From: Hymenobacter terrenus
GTDB taxonomy: Bacteria > Bacteroidota > Bacteroidia > Cytophagales > Hymenobacteraceae
Assembly (NCBI RefSeq): GCF_000972495.1
Contig: NZ_LATM01000002.1
Span: 372,001-436,000 of the forward strand
Reading direction: 5' to 3'
DNA length: 64,000 bases
The notes beneath the pieces were generated by a model. That model was not told the DNA's origin. It saw nothing but the letters and a program-made list of their open reading frames with translations, and searched no databases. The position numbers and the translations under genes were made by a program. Shown here piece after piece: positions 1 to 9,476 of the stretch; position 1 is the stretch's first letter; each line of letters opens with the position of its first letter.

Positions 1-2010
<2,010 letters not shown>

Positions 2011-2069
2011 AGTTCGGCTTTCTCTTGTTTTCGTTCTACCCTATGAACCCAACCCTAACCCCCACGCTC

Positions 2070-2456
2070 ATGTCCGCCGAACATCAAACCAAAACTATTC
2101 TGATTGCTGAAGATAGCTCAGTAATACTCAACCTTACCCGCAAAATCCTCGAATTGCAAAAGTACAAAATTGTACTAGCTAAAAATGGAGGCGAGGTGCT
2201 AAAGCAGCTAGAAAGCAGCTCGGTCGACTGCGTGCTGATGGATATTAATATTCCAGTAAAGGATGGCATGCAGTGCACCCGCGAAATTCGGGCCCACGCC
2301 GATCCTAAAATTAACAAGCTGCCCATCATTGCCATCACCGGCAACGCCAACAACTACTCGATGGACCAGTTCCGTGAGGCTGGCGTGACTGACTATCTGC
2401 CCAAGCCCCTCGACTTCGATGCCTTGGTTCGCGTAGTAAAGCAATACGTAGGGTAA
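2070..2456 (+). CDS. CheY-like single-domain response regulator
   Basis: A 128-residue protein consisting of one receiver domain and nothing else. The acidic pocket is seen in ILIAEDSS, the phospho-Asp in VLMDINIPVKDG (codon at 2241), the Thr in IIAITGNAN and the Lys in YLPKPLDF. There is no output domain, so it should act by protein contact or as a phosphorelay intermediate. It starts about 60 bases after the hybrid kinase, which ends in an HPt domain, so it probably receives phosphate from it. ATG at 2070 is preferred because the MSAEHQTKTILIAED start fits the family; ATG 2043 would add nine low-complexity residues. Confidence 0.9.
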   Translation: MSAEHQTKTILIAEDSSVILNLTRKILELQKYKIVLAKNGGEVLKQLESSSVDCVLMDINIPVKDGMQCTREIRAHADPKINKLPIIAITGNANNYSMDQFREAGVTDYLPKPLDFDALVRVVKQYVG

Positions 2457-2458
2457 GG

Positions 2459-2573
2459 AAGTTAAGAGTTATGAGTTAAAAGTTAGGAGTTGGCGCAACG
2501 GTACTTTGCCGTGCGTGCCAATCCAGATGCGGTTATCTAATACTCATAACTTTTAACTCATAACTCTTAACTT
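2459..2573. repeat. Perfect 27-bp inverted repeat flanking a 61-bp spacer
   Basis: The left arm 2459-2485 (starting AAGTTAAGAGTTATGAG) is exactly repeated in reverse complement at 2547-2573. The arms are AT-rich and are themselves built from an AGTTA/GAGTTA motif. The right arm ends one base before the ATG of the metallo-hydrolase at 2575, so any 5' leader of that gene would contain the structure. It may be a terminator of the upstream operon or a dispersed repeat. Confidence 0.85.
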
Positions 2574-2574
2574 A

Positions 2575-3342
2575 ATGGTTGTTACGTTTCTAGGTACGGG
2601 CACTTCTTCCGGCGTGCCCATGATTGGCTGCGCCTGTGAGGTATGTCGCTCGCTTGACCACCGCGACCATCGGCTGCGCGTGTCGGTGCACCTAGCCGTG
2701 GCCGGGCGCAGCTTTGTAGTGGATTCTGGCCCCGATTTTCGCCAGCAGATGCTGCGTGCCCACATCACGCACCTCGACGCGCTGCTCTTTACTCACGAGC
2801 ACAAAGACCACACCGCCGGCCTCGACGACATCCGGGCTTTCAACTTCCGGCAGCAGATAGACATGCCCGTGTACGGCGAGCCCCGCGTGCTGAACCAGCT
2901 TCAGCAGGAGTTTGCCTATATTTTTGCGGAGCATAAATACCCCGGCGTGCCCCGCGTGGTGCTGCATCCCATCGAGCGCGACGATGCGCCCTTCGACGTG
3001 CTCGGCGTGGCTGTGCAGCCCCTGCGAGCCATGCACCACAAGCTGCCGGTGCTGGGCTTTCGTATCGGCGGCTTCTGCTACCTCACTGATGCCAATTACA
3101 TCGGGCCCGAAACCCTGGACCAGCTGCGCGACGCCGACGTTATCGTGTTGAATGCCCTGCGCCGCCAGGAACATATTTCCCACTTTACGCTGTCTCAGGC
3201 TATCGAAATACTAGAGGAAGTCAAGCCCAAACGGGCCTTTCTCACACATCTCAGCCACCAGATGGGCCGCCACCGCGAGGTGGAGGCGGAATTGCCCGCC
3301 TGGATTCGGCTGGCGTATGACGGGCTGAAGGTGGAAGTGTGA
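2575..3342 (+). CDS. MBL-fold metallo-hydrolase, PhnP-like
   Basis: 255 residues. Metallo-beta-lactamase fold with the metal-binding HEHKDH motif (residues 74-79), a later Asp in CYLTDAN and a terminal His in LTHLSHQMGRH. Near the N-terminus is a CACEVC cluster (residues 19-24), as found in PhnP-type cyclic phosphodiesterases, where it binds a structural zinc. The start MVVTFLGTGTSSGVP is the conserved first strand, so ATG 2575 is right although it directly abuts an inverted repeat. It is probably a phosphodiesterase or nuclease-like hydrolase; the substrate cannot be deduced. No phn genes are nearby, so a role in phosphonate use is not supported. Confidence 0.88.
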   Translation: MVVTFLGTGTSSGVPMIGCACEVCRSLDHRDHRLRVSVHLAVAGRSFVVDSGPDFRQQMLRAHITHLDALLFTHEHKDHTAGLDDIRAFNFRQQIDMPVYGEPRVLNQLQQEFAYIFAEHKYPGVPRVVLHPIERDDAPFDVLGVAVQPLRAMHHKLPVLGFRIGGFCYLTDANYIGPETLDQLRDADVIVLNALRRQEHISHFTLSQAIEILEEVKPKRAFLTHLSHQMGRHREVEAELPAWIRLAYDGLKVEV

Positions 3343-3543
3343 TGCGCTCTGACGCCTAGTAGCGTAAACTGTGTAGCTCTGGTTATCTTGCTATCAGGGC
3401 GTCCCAACTGGCGCTGGGACTAGAGTACCCAGTGGTACTCCGGCGTGCCCTACCCCCAGCCCCTGTCCCGGAGGTGGGAGCCGCCGGAGCGCACGTACAC
3501 TCCTTTGATAGCCACAAAAAGTTCGCGCCACCATACGCTCCTC

Positions 3544-5148
3544 ATGCACACCAACTATTATTTTCTGCGCCAGCTAGCCCCCGCGCTCACCGAGCGCATG
3601 CAGGGTTACCGTGTGGCCGTGTGCTTCTCGCAGGAAAAAGACGAGCTGGTAGTGGGCCTCACCAATGGCACTGCCGAGTTTTGGCTGAAAGCTCAGCTCG
3701 GTGCCAATTTTTCCGCGCTGGCCTTGCCCGAAACCTTCCAGCGGGCCCGCGTCAACTCCGTTGATTTATTTCCGGAGTTACTCGGCCAGCAGGTCGAATC
3801 CGTGGTGCCCTGGCCCCAGGACCGGGTGTTGCAAGTGAATTTCCGCAGCGGCGCCCGACTGGTGTTCAAGCTTTACGGCCCGCGTCCCAACGCTATTTTT
3901 CGCCCCGCCCCCGCCGCATCTGCCCAGCTTTTCCAACAAAAGTTGTTGGCCGACGCCGACCTGCGCCCTGCGCCCACCCAGCTCGCTACTTCGCCAACCT
4001 CCAACCAATCCGAAAACTCCGGGCAAGCCCGTGTTTCAGGCAACGGCAAGCTCCCGCCGCCGCTGGCCGACCTCCCGGCCCGCTACCTGCGGGAGCACGG
4101 CTATGACCCGGCCCCGCCCGAAACCAAAATCCGGCTGGTAAACCAAGTGCTGGCGCAGCTGGAAAAGCCGGCTCACTACTATCTCATTCACCTCGACGGC
4201 CGTACCCGCCTCAGCCTGCTGCCCCTCGGTGAGCTCCTCAATACGCTCCCCGGCGACGACCCCATTGGTGCATTGCGCCGCTTCGTGCCCATGGCCCTTG
4301 GCCGCCGCGCTCTGGAAATGGAAACCAAGCAGCTCCGCCAGCTGCTCGAGCGCCGCGCCGATGAAGCCAGTACGGCGGCGGCCTACGCCCGCCAGCGCCT
4401 CCATGCCCTAGCCCATGAAGCGGGCTACCGCCACACGGCCGACCTCATCATGGCCCACCTGCACGAAATTCCGCCCGGGGCCACGCAGGTCGAAGTGCTG
4501 GATTTCTACACCAATCAGCCCAAGGTCATCAAGCTGAAGGCCACCGAGAAACCCCAGCGCACCGCCGAAAACCTCTACCGCAAAGGCAAAAATCAGCAAA
4601 TTGAAGAGCGCCAACTCACTGAGCGCATCGCCCGCCGCGAAGCCGAAGCCCTCACGGCCCTGGAGCGCCTCGAAGAGTTGGAGACCGTGCCCGGCCTAGC
4701 CGAGTTACGTGGCCTGCGCGCCTGGCGCAAGCAGCATGGCCTCGACCCGACACCCAGCGCGGCCAAAGCTGCCACGGAGTTACCATTCAAGGTTTTTGAA
4801 GACCGGGGTTTTACCATCTTGGTAGGTCGTAACGCGGCTAATAACGACTTGCTAACTCAGAAGTACGCGCACAAAGATGACCTCTGGCTGCACGCCAAGG
4901 ATGTAACAGGTTCGCACGTCATTATCCGGCACCGAGCCGGGCAGCCGGTGCCCGAGCCAGTGGTGGAGCACGCCGCGCAGCTGGCCGGCTGGTACTCGCG
5001 CCGCCAGCACGACTCGCTCTGCCCCGTGACGGTGACGCCCAAAAAATTCGTCCGCAAGCCCAAAGGTGCCCTGCCCGGCCAAGTGGTAGTGGAGCGCGAG
5101 CGGGTGGTGCTGGTGAAGCCCGGTAACCCATTTGAACGAGCCGAGTAG
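3544..5148 (+). CDS. NFACT family protein (RqcH/fibronectin-binding-like, DUF814 C-terminus)
   Basis: 534 residues from ATG 3544, which begins MHTNYYFLRQLAPALTERM as in the family; an upstream extension to 3445 is unlikely. An N-terminal NFACT-N-like region is followed by a long charged coiled coil (around residues 285-430) and a C-terminal NFACT-R domain with ILVGRNAANNDLLT and DLWLHAKDVTGSHVII. In the family, RqcH/NEMF binds 60S/50S ribosome-nascent chain complexes and recruits tRNA-Ala for C-terminal tailing in ribosome quality control. Bacteroidota members are generally annotated NFACT RNA-binding; whether this one has RqcH activity is inference. It converges on the SDR gene, with 12 bases between stop codons. 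Confidence 0.88.
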   Translation: MHTNYYFLRQLAPALTERMQGYRVAVCFSQEKDELVVGLTNGTAEFWLKAQLGANFSALALPETFQRARVNSVDLFPELLGQQVESVVPWPQDRVLQVNFRSGARLVFKLYGPRPNAIFRPAPAASAQLFQQKLLADADLRPAPTQLATSPTSNQSENSGQARVSGNGKLPPPLADLPARYLREHGYDPAPPETKIRLVNQVLAQLEKPAHYYLIHLDGRTRLSLLPLGELLNTLPGDDPIGALRRFVPMALGRRALEMETKQLRQLLERRADEASTAAAYARQRLHALAHEAGYRHTADLIMAHLHEIPPGATQVEVLDFYTNQPKVIKLKATEKPQRTAENLYRKGKNQQIEERQLTERIARREAEALTALERLEELETVPGLAELRGLRAWRKQHGLDPTPSAAKAATELPFKVFEDRGFTILVGRNAANNDLLTQKYAHKDDLWLHAKDVTGSHVIIRHRAGQPVPEPVVEHAAQLAGWYSRRQHDSLCPVTVTPKKFVRKPKGALPGQVVVERERVVLVKPGNPFERAE

Positions 5149-5160
5149 CTGTGCCCAAGT

Positions 5161-5982
5161 TTACCTCATTTGGCTGAGCATCAGCTTATCGAACAGCCGG
5201 TCGGAGAGGAGTCGCCGCAGCAGGAGCACCACTTTGGCGCCGCCACCGGTTGCGTAGCGGGTTTTGGGACGGGTAGTGGTGGCTGCCCGCACGATGGTCC
5301 GGGCCACCACTTCCGGCTCCGAACCGCGCGCGTCAGCGTTGGCCAGCATGCGGACGTGGCGTTGCGCCAGGTTGGCGTAGGCCGTGCTGCCCGATATTTT
5401 AAGCAGATTTTCGCGGGCTATCTGGTTCCACTCCGTTTTGATGGCGCCGGGCTGAATCACGACTACGTCGATGCCAAATTGCTTGAGCTCCATCCGGAGC
5501 GAGTCACTGAGACCTTCCACCGCAAACTTGGTGGCGTGGTACCAGCCACCGTGCGGTTCGCCAATGCGGCCTCCAATCGACGACACATTGATAATGCGCC
5601 CACTGCGTTGCGCCCGCATCAGGGGCAGCGCGAGCTGGACCAGCCGCGCCAGTCCAAATACATTTACCTCAAACTGATACCGCGCCTCAGCCAGCGGCAC
5701 GTCCTCCAGCGCCCCATATGAACCATAGCCGGCATTGTTCACCAGCACGTCGAGGCGCCCTTCTGCCTGTTTGATGGCATCAATGGCTGCACCCAACGAC
5801 GCTTCCTCGGCCACGTTGAGGGCTAGGAGCCGGGCTCCGGCCTGGCCCAGCGCAGCCATGCGGTCGAGGCGACGAGCGGCAGCATACACCACGTAGCCGG
5901 CCTGCAGCAGTAGCCGCGCCGTCGATTCGCCAATGCCCGATGAAGCGCCCGTTACAAGCGCTACTTTCTTCTCACTGTTCAT
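5161..5982 (-). CDS. SDR family oxidoreductase (short-chain dehydrogenase)
   Basis: 273 residues from the ATG at 5982 (MNSEKKVALVTGASSGIG). Classical SDR features: cofactor motif TGASSGIG, NNAG, catalytic Ser in INVSSIGG and the YHATK catalytic pair. AARRLDR after strand 2 suggests NADP(H) preference. The remainder is typical of the 'classical' C-terminal substrate region. The ArsR-type regulator lies just upstream on the same strand (stop at 6041), and an 11-base motif found in front of both genes suggests co-regulation. Substrate unknown. Confidence 0.92.
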   Translation of the reverse strand: MNSEKKVALVTGASSGIGESTARLLLQAGYVVYAAARRLDRMAALGQAGARLLALNVAEEASLGAAIDAIKQAEGRLDVLVNNAGYGSYGALEDVPLAEARYQFEVNVFGLARLVQLALPLMRAQRSGRIINVSSIGGRIGEPHGGWYHATKFAVEGLSDSLRMELKQFGIDVVVIQPGAIKTEWNQIARENLLKISGSTAYANLAQRHVRMLANADARGSEPEVVARTIVRAATTTRPKTRYATGGGAKVVLLLRRLLSDRLFDKLMLSQMR

Positions 5983-6016
5983 AAGGAGAGAATTTAGTTT
6001 GATAATTTGGCAAATT

Positions 6017-6027
6017 TCGAATTGTAT
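6017..6027. promoter_or_regulatory. Candidate ArsR-type operator, SDR copy
   Basis: TCGAATTGTAT at this place is the exact reverse complement of ATACAATTCGA at 6357-6367. This copy lies 35 bases upstream of the SDR start and the other 26 bases upstream of the ArsR start. Identity in both upstream regions suggests binding sites of the regulator; not proven. Confidence 0.4.
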
Positions 6028-6040
6028 AGGCAAAAAAAGG

Positions 6041-6331
6041 TCAGCCGCCCAATTGGGTTAGCACGAAGGAGTGGGTTTCGGGGTCGGCGGAGGCCGTAAT
6101 CTGCTTGCCTACTTTTTGCGTGGTGATGAGGCCCGCCGATTCCAGCTCCTTAATGTGGTGGGAAATGGTAGGGGCACCGATTTTCATTTTAGCGGCCAAG
6201 TCGCTCACAAAACACTCACTGCGGGGCACGGCCATGCGCTGCTGCTGCCAGATTTGCAAGTAGAGGCTCAGGCGGTGCTCATTAGCCAGAGCTTTCAGAA
6301 TGCGGGTCAGGCGCTTATCAGGGGATATCAT
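6041..6331 (-). CDS. ArsR-family winged-helix transcriptional regulator
   Basis: 96 residues from the ATG at 6331 (MISPDKRLTRILKALANEHRL). Winged HTH of the ArsR type: LANEHRLSLYLQIWQ followed by the recognition helix region KIGAPTISHHIKELESAGLI and a wing TTQKVGKQITAS. No CxC metal site of the ArsR/SmtB kind is seen in helix 3, so it is probably not a metal sensor of the classical type. It sits directly upstream of the SDR gene on the same strand and likely controls itself and that gene. Confidence 0.88.
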   Translation of the reverse strand: MISPDKRLTRILKALANEHRLSLYLQIWQQQRMAVPRSECFVSDLAAKMKIGAPTISHHIKELESAGLITTQKVGKQITASADPETHSFVLTQLGG

Positions 6332-6356
6332 AAACAAGGTCGAAGATGCAAAGCTA

Positions 6357-6367
6357 ATACAATTCGA
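6357..6367. promoter_or_regulatory. Candidate ArsR-type operator, arsR copy
   Basis: ATACAATTCGA, the inverted exact match of the motif at 6017-6027. It overlaps an imperfect palindrome TTCGA-N6-TCGAA (6363-6378) in front of the ArsR-type gene, placed where a repressor would cover the promoter. Confidence 0.4.
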
Positions 6368-6412
6368 CAAGTATCGAAATAATTTCGGAGGCGCCAGCTT
6401 TCCATGAAACAA

Positions 6413-6444
6413 AAATCCCGCTGCAATTGCTTACAGCGGGATTT
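6413..6444 (-). terminator. Rho-independent terminator after tRNA-Leu
   Basis: AAATCCCGCTG (6413-6423) pairs with CAGCGGGATTT (6434-6444) around a 10-base loop. On the minus strand it is followed by a T-rich stretch, which fits termination of the tRNA transcript. Confidence 0.75.
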
Positions 6445-6455
6445 CCCTTTTTGCG

Positions 6456-6537
6456 TGCGCGCGGGGAGATTCGAACTCCCACACCCGAAGGCACCACCCC
6501 CTCAAGATGGCGTGTCTACCAGTTTCACCACGTGCGC
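6456..6537 (-). tRNA. tRNA-Leu (anticodon GAG)
   Basis: Class II tRNA read on the minus strand from 6537. Acceptor GCGCACG, a Leu-type D arm (GTGAAACTGGTAGACAC), an anticodon stem CCATC/GGTGG enclosing loop TTGAGGG (anticodon GAG, reading CUC and CUU), a long variable arm, and T arm GGGAG-TTCGAAT-CTCCC. The acceptor 3' strand is CGCGCGC, leaving one A-C mismatch at pair 5. Discriminator is A; CCA is not encoded. A terminator hairpin follows at 6413-6444. Confidence 0.93.
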
Positions 6538-6882
6538 AAATAGAGCAACTAAACCGGGCAATTCGGCCGAAACCGGCTCCGCTGAGGCGGCGAAGCGGGT
6601 GCAAAGATAGCCGACACATTTTGGTCATACAACCTTCACGCCGCCTTTTTCACCAATCAGCCATCATCCAGGGCTTTGCTTTGCCTGTTCTCGGGTTTTC
6701 TACGGAAGCTTTCTGCACTTTAATTGGCTGTTGGCATGAATTCTACCACATGCGGCATGAGTAGCCAAAAAAGGCAGAGATTTTGGCACACCCCCTTCGT
6801 GAAAGAGACTAAAGAAGCCCTGCCCGGAGAAGTTGGGTGCAAACGTGAAGGGGCTGCCACTGCTAAAGGTGCAATAATAAAA

Positions 6883-6928
6883 ACGCGTAAGGAGCGCCAC
6901 TACAATTGTGGCAGCGCTCCTTACGCGT
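6883..6928 (-). terminator. Rho-independent terminator of the Dps gene
   Basis: Perfect 15-base arms, 6883-6897 and 6914-6928 (ACGCGTAAGGAGCGC and its complement), with a T-rich run following on the minus strand. It lies 28 bases past the Dps stop. Confidence 0.85.
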
Positions 6929-6955
6929 GCTCAGGTTGGCTTAATGTAGGCTAGC

Positions 6956-7657
6956 TTATTCAGCCTTAACCAGGGGGGAGTCTACAACGTGCTCCGACAC
7001 GAACCACACCTGCATTTCGTTGGTGCGGATGAGCTGGCTCACGATGAGGTCGTTGGTTCCGTCGTCGCCGCTTTGGCTGGCTGTTTCGGCATAGTCGTGG
7101 CAGTTTTTCAGCAGGCGCTGGTGCGCATCGAGCAGGCGCGACACTTGGACGGGCGCCTCTTCGCGGTCGCGCGGCACGCGGGGAATGCTGCTGAGCTCGG
7201 CCACGTCGTGGGCCATGGCGACGGCCACCCCACCTAAAATTTGAATGCGTTCCGCGATGTCATCGACCAGGGCGGATTGCTCTTCGTAGTGCTTGTCGTA
7301 GAGCAAGTGCAGTTGGTAGAAAGTGGGACCCACCACCTGCCAGTGGTGTTTCTTGTACATGTCGCGCAGAGTGATGGTATCGGCCAGTAGCTGGTTGAGC
7401 ATCGTCACGCTCTCTTGGCGAGTGTCCTCGCTCAGGCCAATGGGCAGGCGCTGGCTCACAGTGCCGTAGCGCTGGGTGGGGGCAGGCGCGTTCTGTTGTT
7501 GGTTGAGGTGAGGCTGAATGTCGACAACGGCGTTGCTGCCAGCACCCACGCCAACGTTGGCACTAGAAACTGGAACGAGGCCATTCTTTTTGGCAGCCGG
7601 AGCAGCTTTTTTGGCGGCGGGAGCTTTGGGGGCGGCAGCTTTGGCGGGAGAGGCCAT
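6956..7657 (-). CDS. dps: Dps-like ferritin-fold protein with basic Ala/Lys/Pro N-terminal tail
   Basis: 233 residues from ATG 7657 (MASPAKAAAPKAPAAKKAAP). The first 25 or so residues are a histone-like repeat of Ala, Pro and Lys, then a flexible stretch to about residue 70, then a four-helix Dps domain with HHWQVVGPTFYQLHLLYDKH and the DDIAERI motif that carries inter-subunit ferroxidase ligands. Typical Dps proteins are 150-170 residues, so the tail is a real extension. Dps proteins store iron, remove peroxide and bind DNA through Lys-rich tails. The gene is divergent from a VIT-type metal transporter at 7775, consistent with joint handling of iron. A terminator follows at 6883-6928. Confidence 0.9.
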   Translation of the reverse strand: MASPAKAAAPKAPAAKKAAPAAKKNGLVPVSSANVGVGAGSNAVVDIQPHLNQQQNAPAPTQRYGTVSQRLPIGLSEDTRQESVTMLNQLLADTITLRDMYKKHHWQVVGPTFYQLHLLYDKHYEEQSALVDDIAERIQILGGVAVAMAHDVAELSSIPRVPRDREEAPVQVSRLLDAHQRLLKNCHDYAETASQSGDDGTNDLIVSQLIRTNEMQVWFVSEHVVDSPLVKAE

Positions 7658-7774
7658 AATTTTGAAAACGAGTGAAGTGAGGAAAAACAGCCGAAACAAT
7701 TCGGCCTCAGAAAATCTATTCTAGCGTACGTAAAGCACCACGCGGAGTTAAGTTTCCGCCCCGATTTTCCTTGC

Positions 7775-8497
7775 ATGACCGACTCCACCAGCTCCCAACT
7801 CCCCATCGACCTACACCCCGAGCACCACCTCACCAGCTCAGCCATGTTGCAGGATATCGTAATAGGTCTGTCCGATGGCCTAACCGTGCCGTTTGCGCTG
7901 GCAGCGGGCCTGAGTGGCGCGGTGGCCTCGTCGGGCCTGGTGATTACGGCGGGTCTGGCCGAAATCGTGGCCGGTAGTATTGCCATGGGCCTGGGCGGCT
8001 ACCTGGCTGGCCGCACCGAAGTTGAGCATTATGAAGCTGAGCAAGCCCGTGAGCGCCGCGAAGTGCGCGAGGTGCCCGACATTGAGCGTGCCGAAGTAGA
8101 CGAACTGCTGGCCGAAATGGGCCTTTCCCACGAAACCCGTCGCCAGGCCGTGGCCGAGCTTACGGCCGACTCTGAGCAGTGGGTGCGTTTCATGATGAAA
8201 TACGAACTGGGCCTGGAAGAACCCGACCCCCGCCAGGCTCCCAAAAGTGCCATCACCATCAGCTCAGCCTACGCCGTGGGTGGGCTGATTCCGCTCAGCG
8301 CCTACTTTTTCACCGCTACGCCAACGCAGGGTCTGGTATGGTCGGCGGGCATCACGCTGGTGTGCCTGCTGGTGTTTGGCTTTTTCAAAAGCCGTATGAC
8401 AGGGCAGCCCGCCGTGGCTGGCGCTATCAAAATGGCCGTGGTGGGGGCGCTGGCTGCTGCTGCGGCATTTGGCGTGGCGCGGCTGGTGCGTAGTTGA
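7775..8497 (+). CDS. VIT1/CCC1-family iron/manganese transporter
   Basis: 240 residues. After a short His-containing N-terminus, the family motif appears as VIGLSDGLTVPFALAAGL in the first membrane helix, then VITAGLAEIVAGSIAMGLGGYLAGRTE in the second. A cytoplasmic Glu-rich segment (about residues 88-150, with repeated E and H) forms the metal-binding domain known from plant VIT1, and three C-terminal hydrophobic helices complete the fold. It moves Fe(II) or Mn(II) across the membrane in proton exchange. Divergent from the dps-like gene, suggesting iron detoxification as the shared task. Confidence 0.92.
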   Translation: MTDSTSSQLPIDLHPEHHLTSSAMLQDIVIGLSDGLTVPFALAAGLSGAVASSGLVITAGLAEIVAGSIAMGLGGYLAGRTEVEHYEAEQARERREVREVPDIERAEVDELLAEMGLSHETRRQAVAELTADSEQWVRFMMKYELGLEEPDPRQAPKSAITISSAYAVGGLIPLSAYFFTATPTQGLVWSAGITLVCLLVFGFFKSRMTGQPAVAGAIKMAVVGALAAAAAFGVARLVRS

Positions 8498-8635
8498 GCG
8501 GCGGTTTGAATTTACTGAATAATCGCTGGGTGCAACTGTTATGCGGCACTTTGAAACAGGGTTGTCTAGAATAATACAGTCGGTGTGATAATCCTTTTTA
8601 CATTCTGACTGGCATTGTCTGCGTAGCTTCCCGCT

Positions 8636-9466
8636 ATGAAATTTAAGCTTCCTAAAACTCCGGCCGTCCATGTCAAGGACAAATCCTTCCGTCTGGTTGA
8701 TGTGGACGTCAACGCCAGCAAGCCTTTCGCGCATGAGCGTACCAACAAGGAAGCAGCCCAGCCGCGCCTGCTAGCGCTGCGCCAGCGCCTCTGCGAGTTG
8801 CAAGAGCTACTGTATGCCGAGCATAAGCGCAGCGTGTTGCTTGTGTTTCAGGCCATGGATACGGGTGGCAAGGACGGGGCCATCGAAAACCTGCTCACGG
8901 GCGTGAACCCAGCGGGGGTGGAGGTGACTAGTTTCAAGTCGCCTTCGCTCGAAGAGCTGAGCCACGATTTTCTCTGGCGCATTCATGCCCATACGCCCAA
9001 AAAAGGGCACATTGGCGTGTTCAACCGCTCGCACTACGAGGATGTGCTCATCACCCGCGTACACGGCCTGATTGACAACAAAACCTGCAAGCAGCGCTAC
9101 GAGGATATCAACAATTTCGAAGCGTTGCTCGCCAATAACCATACACATATCCTCAAGTTCTTCCTGCACATCTCGAAGGAAGAGCAGGCCGAGCGCCTAC
9201 AGGCCCGCCTCGACGACCCGGCCAAAAACTGGAAATTTGACCCTAACGACCTCAAGGAGCGGGCTTACTGGGACGACTATCAGCGGGCCTATGAGGATGC
9301 GGTGCGCCACTGCTCGCCGGGCCACGCGCCGTGGTTTGTGGTGCCGGCCAACAAGAAGTGGGCCCGCGATTTGGCCATTGCAGAGATTGTAGTGGCCGCG
9401 CTGGAGGAGTTGAATCCAAAGCCACCTACTGTTGATTTCGACCCCAAAAAGCAGGTGATTAAGTAG
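8636..9466 (+). CDS. Polyphosphate kinase 2 family protein
   Basis: 276 residues. PPK2 hallmarks: Walker A-like LVFQAMDTGGKDGAIENLL, an R/K-rich lid region around HTPKKGHIGVFNRSHYEDVL, and the Walker B equivalent in FNRSHYEDVLITRVHG. The C-terminal part (WKFDPNDLKERAYWDDYQ, WFVVPANKKWARD) is typical of the PPK2 group acting as polyphosphate:AMP/ADP phosphotransferases. It transfers phosphate between polyphosphate and nucleotides in the cytosol. The nucleotide preference cannot be fixed from the sequence. It stands alone; the next gene converges from the opposite strand. Confidence 0.93.
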   Translation: MKFKLPKTPAVHVKDKSFRLVDVDVNASKPFAHERTNKEAAQPRLLALRQRLCELQELLYAEHKRSVLLVFQAMDTGGKDGAIENLLTGVNPAGVEVTSFKSPSLEELSHDFLWRIHAHTPKKGHIGVFNRSHYEDVLITRVHGLIDNKTCKQRYEDINNFEALLANNHTHILKFFLHISKEEQAERLQARLDDPAKNWKFDPNDLKERAYWDDYQRAYEDAVRHCSPGHAPWFVVPANKKWARDLAIAEIVVAALEELNPKPPTVDFDPKKQVIK

Positions 9467-9476
9467 CGAGCTGGCG

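Noticed and set aside
3432..3543. N-terminal extension of the NFACT gene from 3445
   Set aside because: The 33 extra residues are low-complexity and family similarity begins at the ATG at 3544.
8264..8734. 156-codon minus-strand frame
   Set aside because: It is antisense to the ends of the VIT and PPK2 genes and has no recognisable content.
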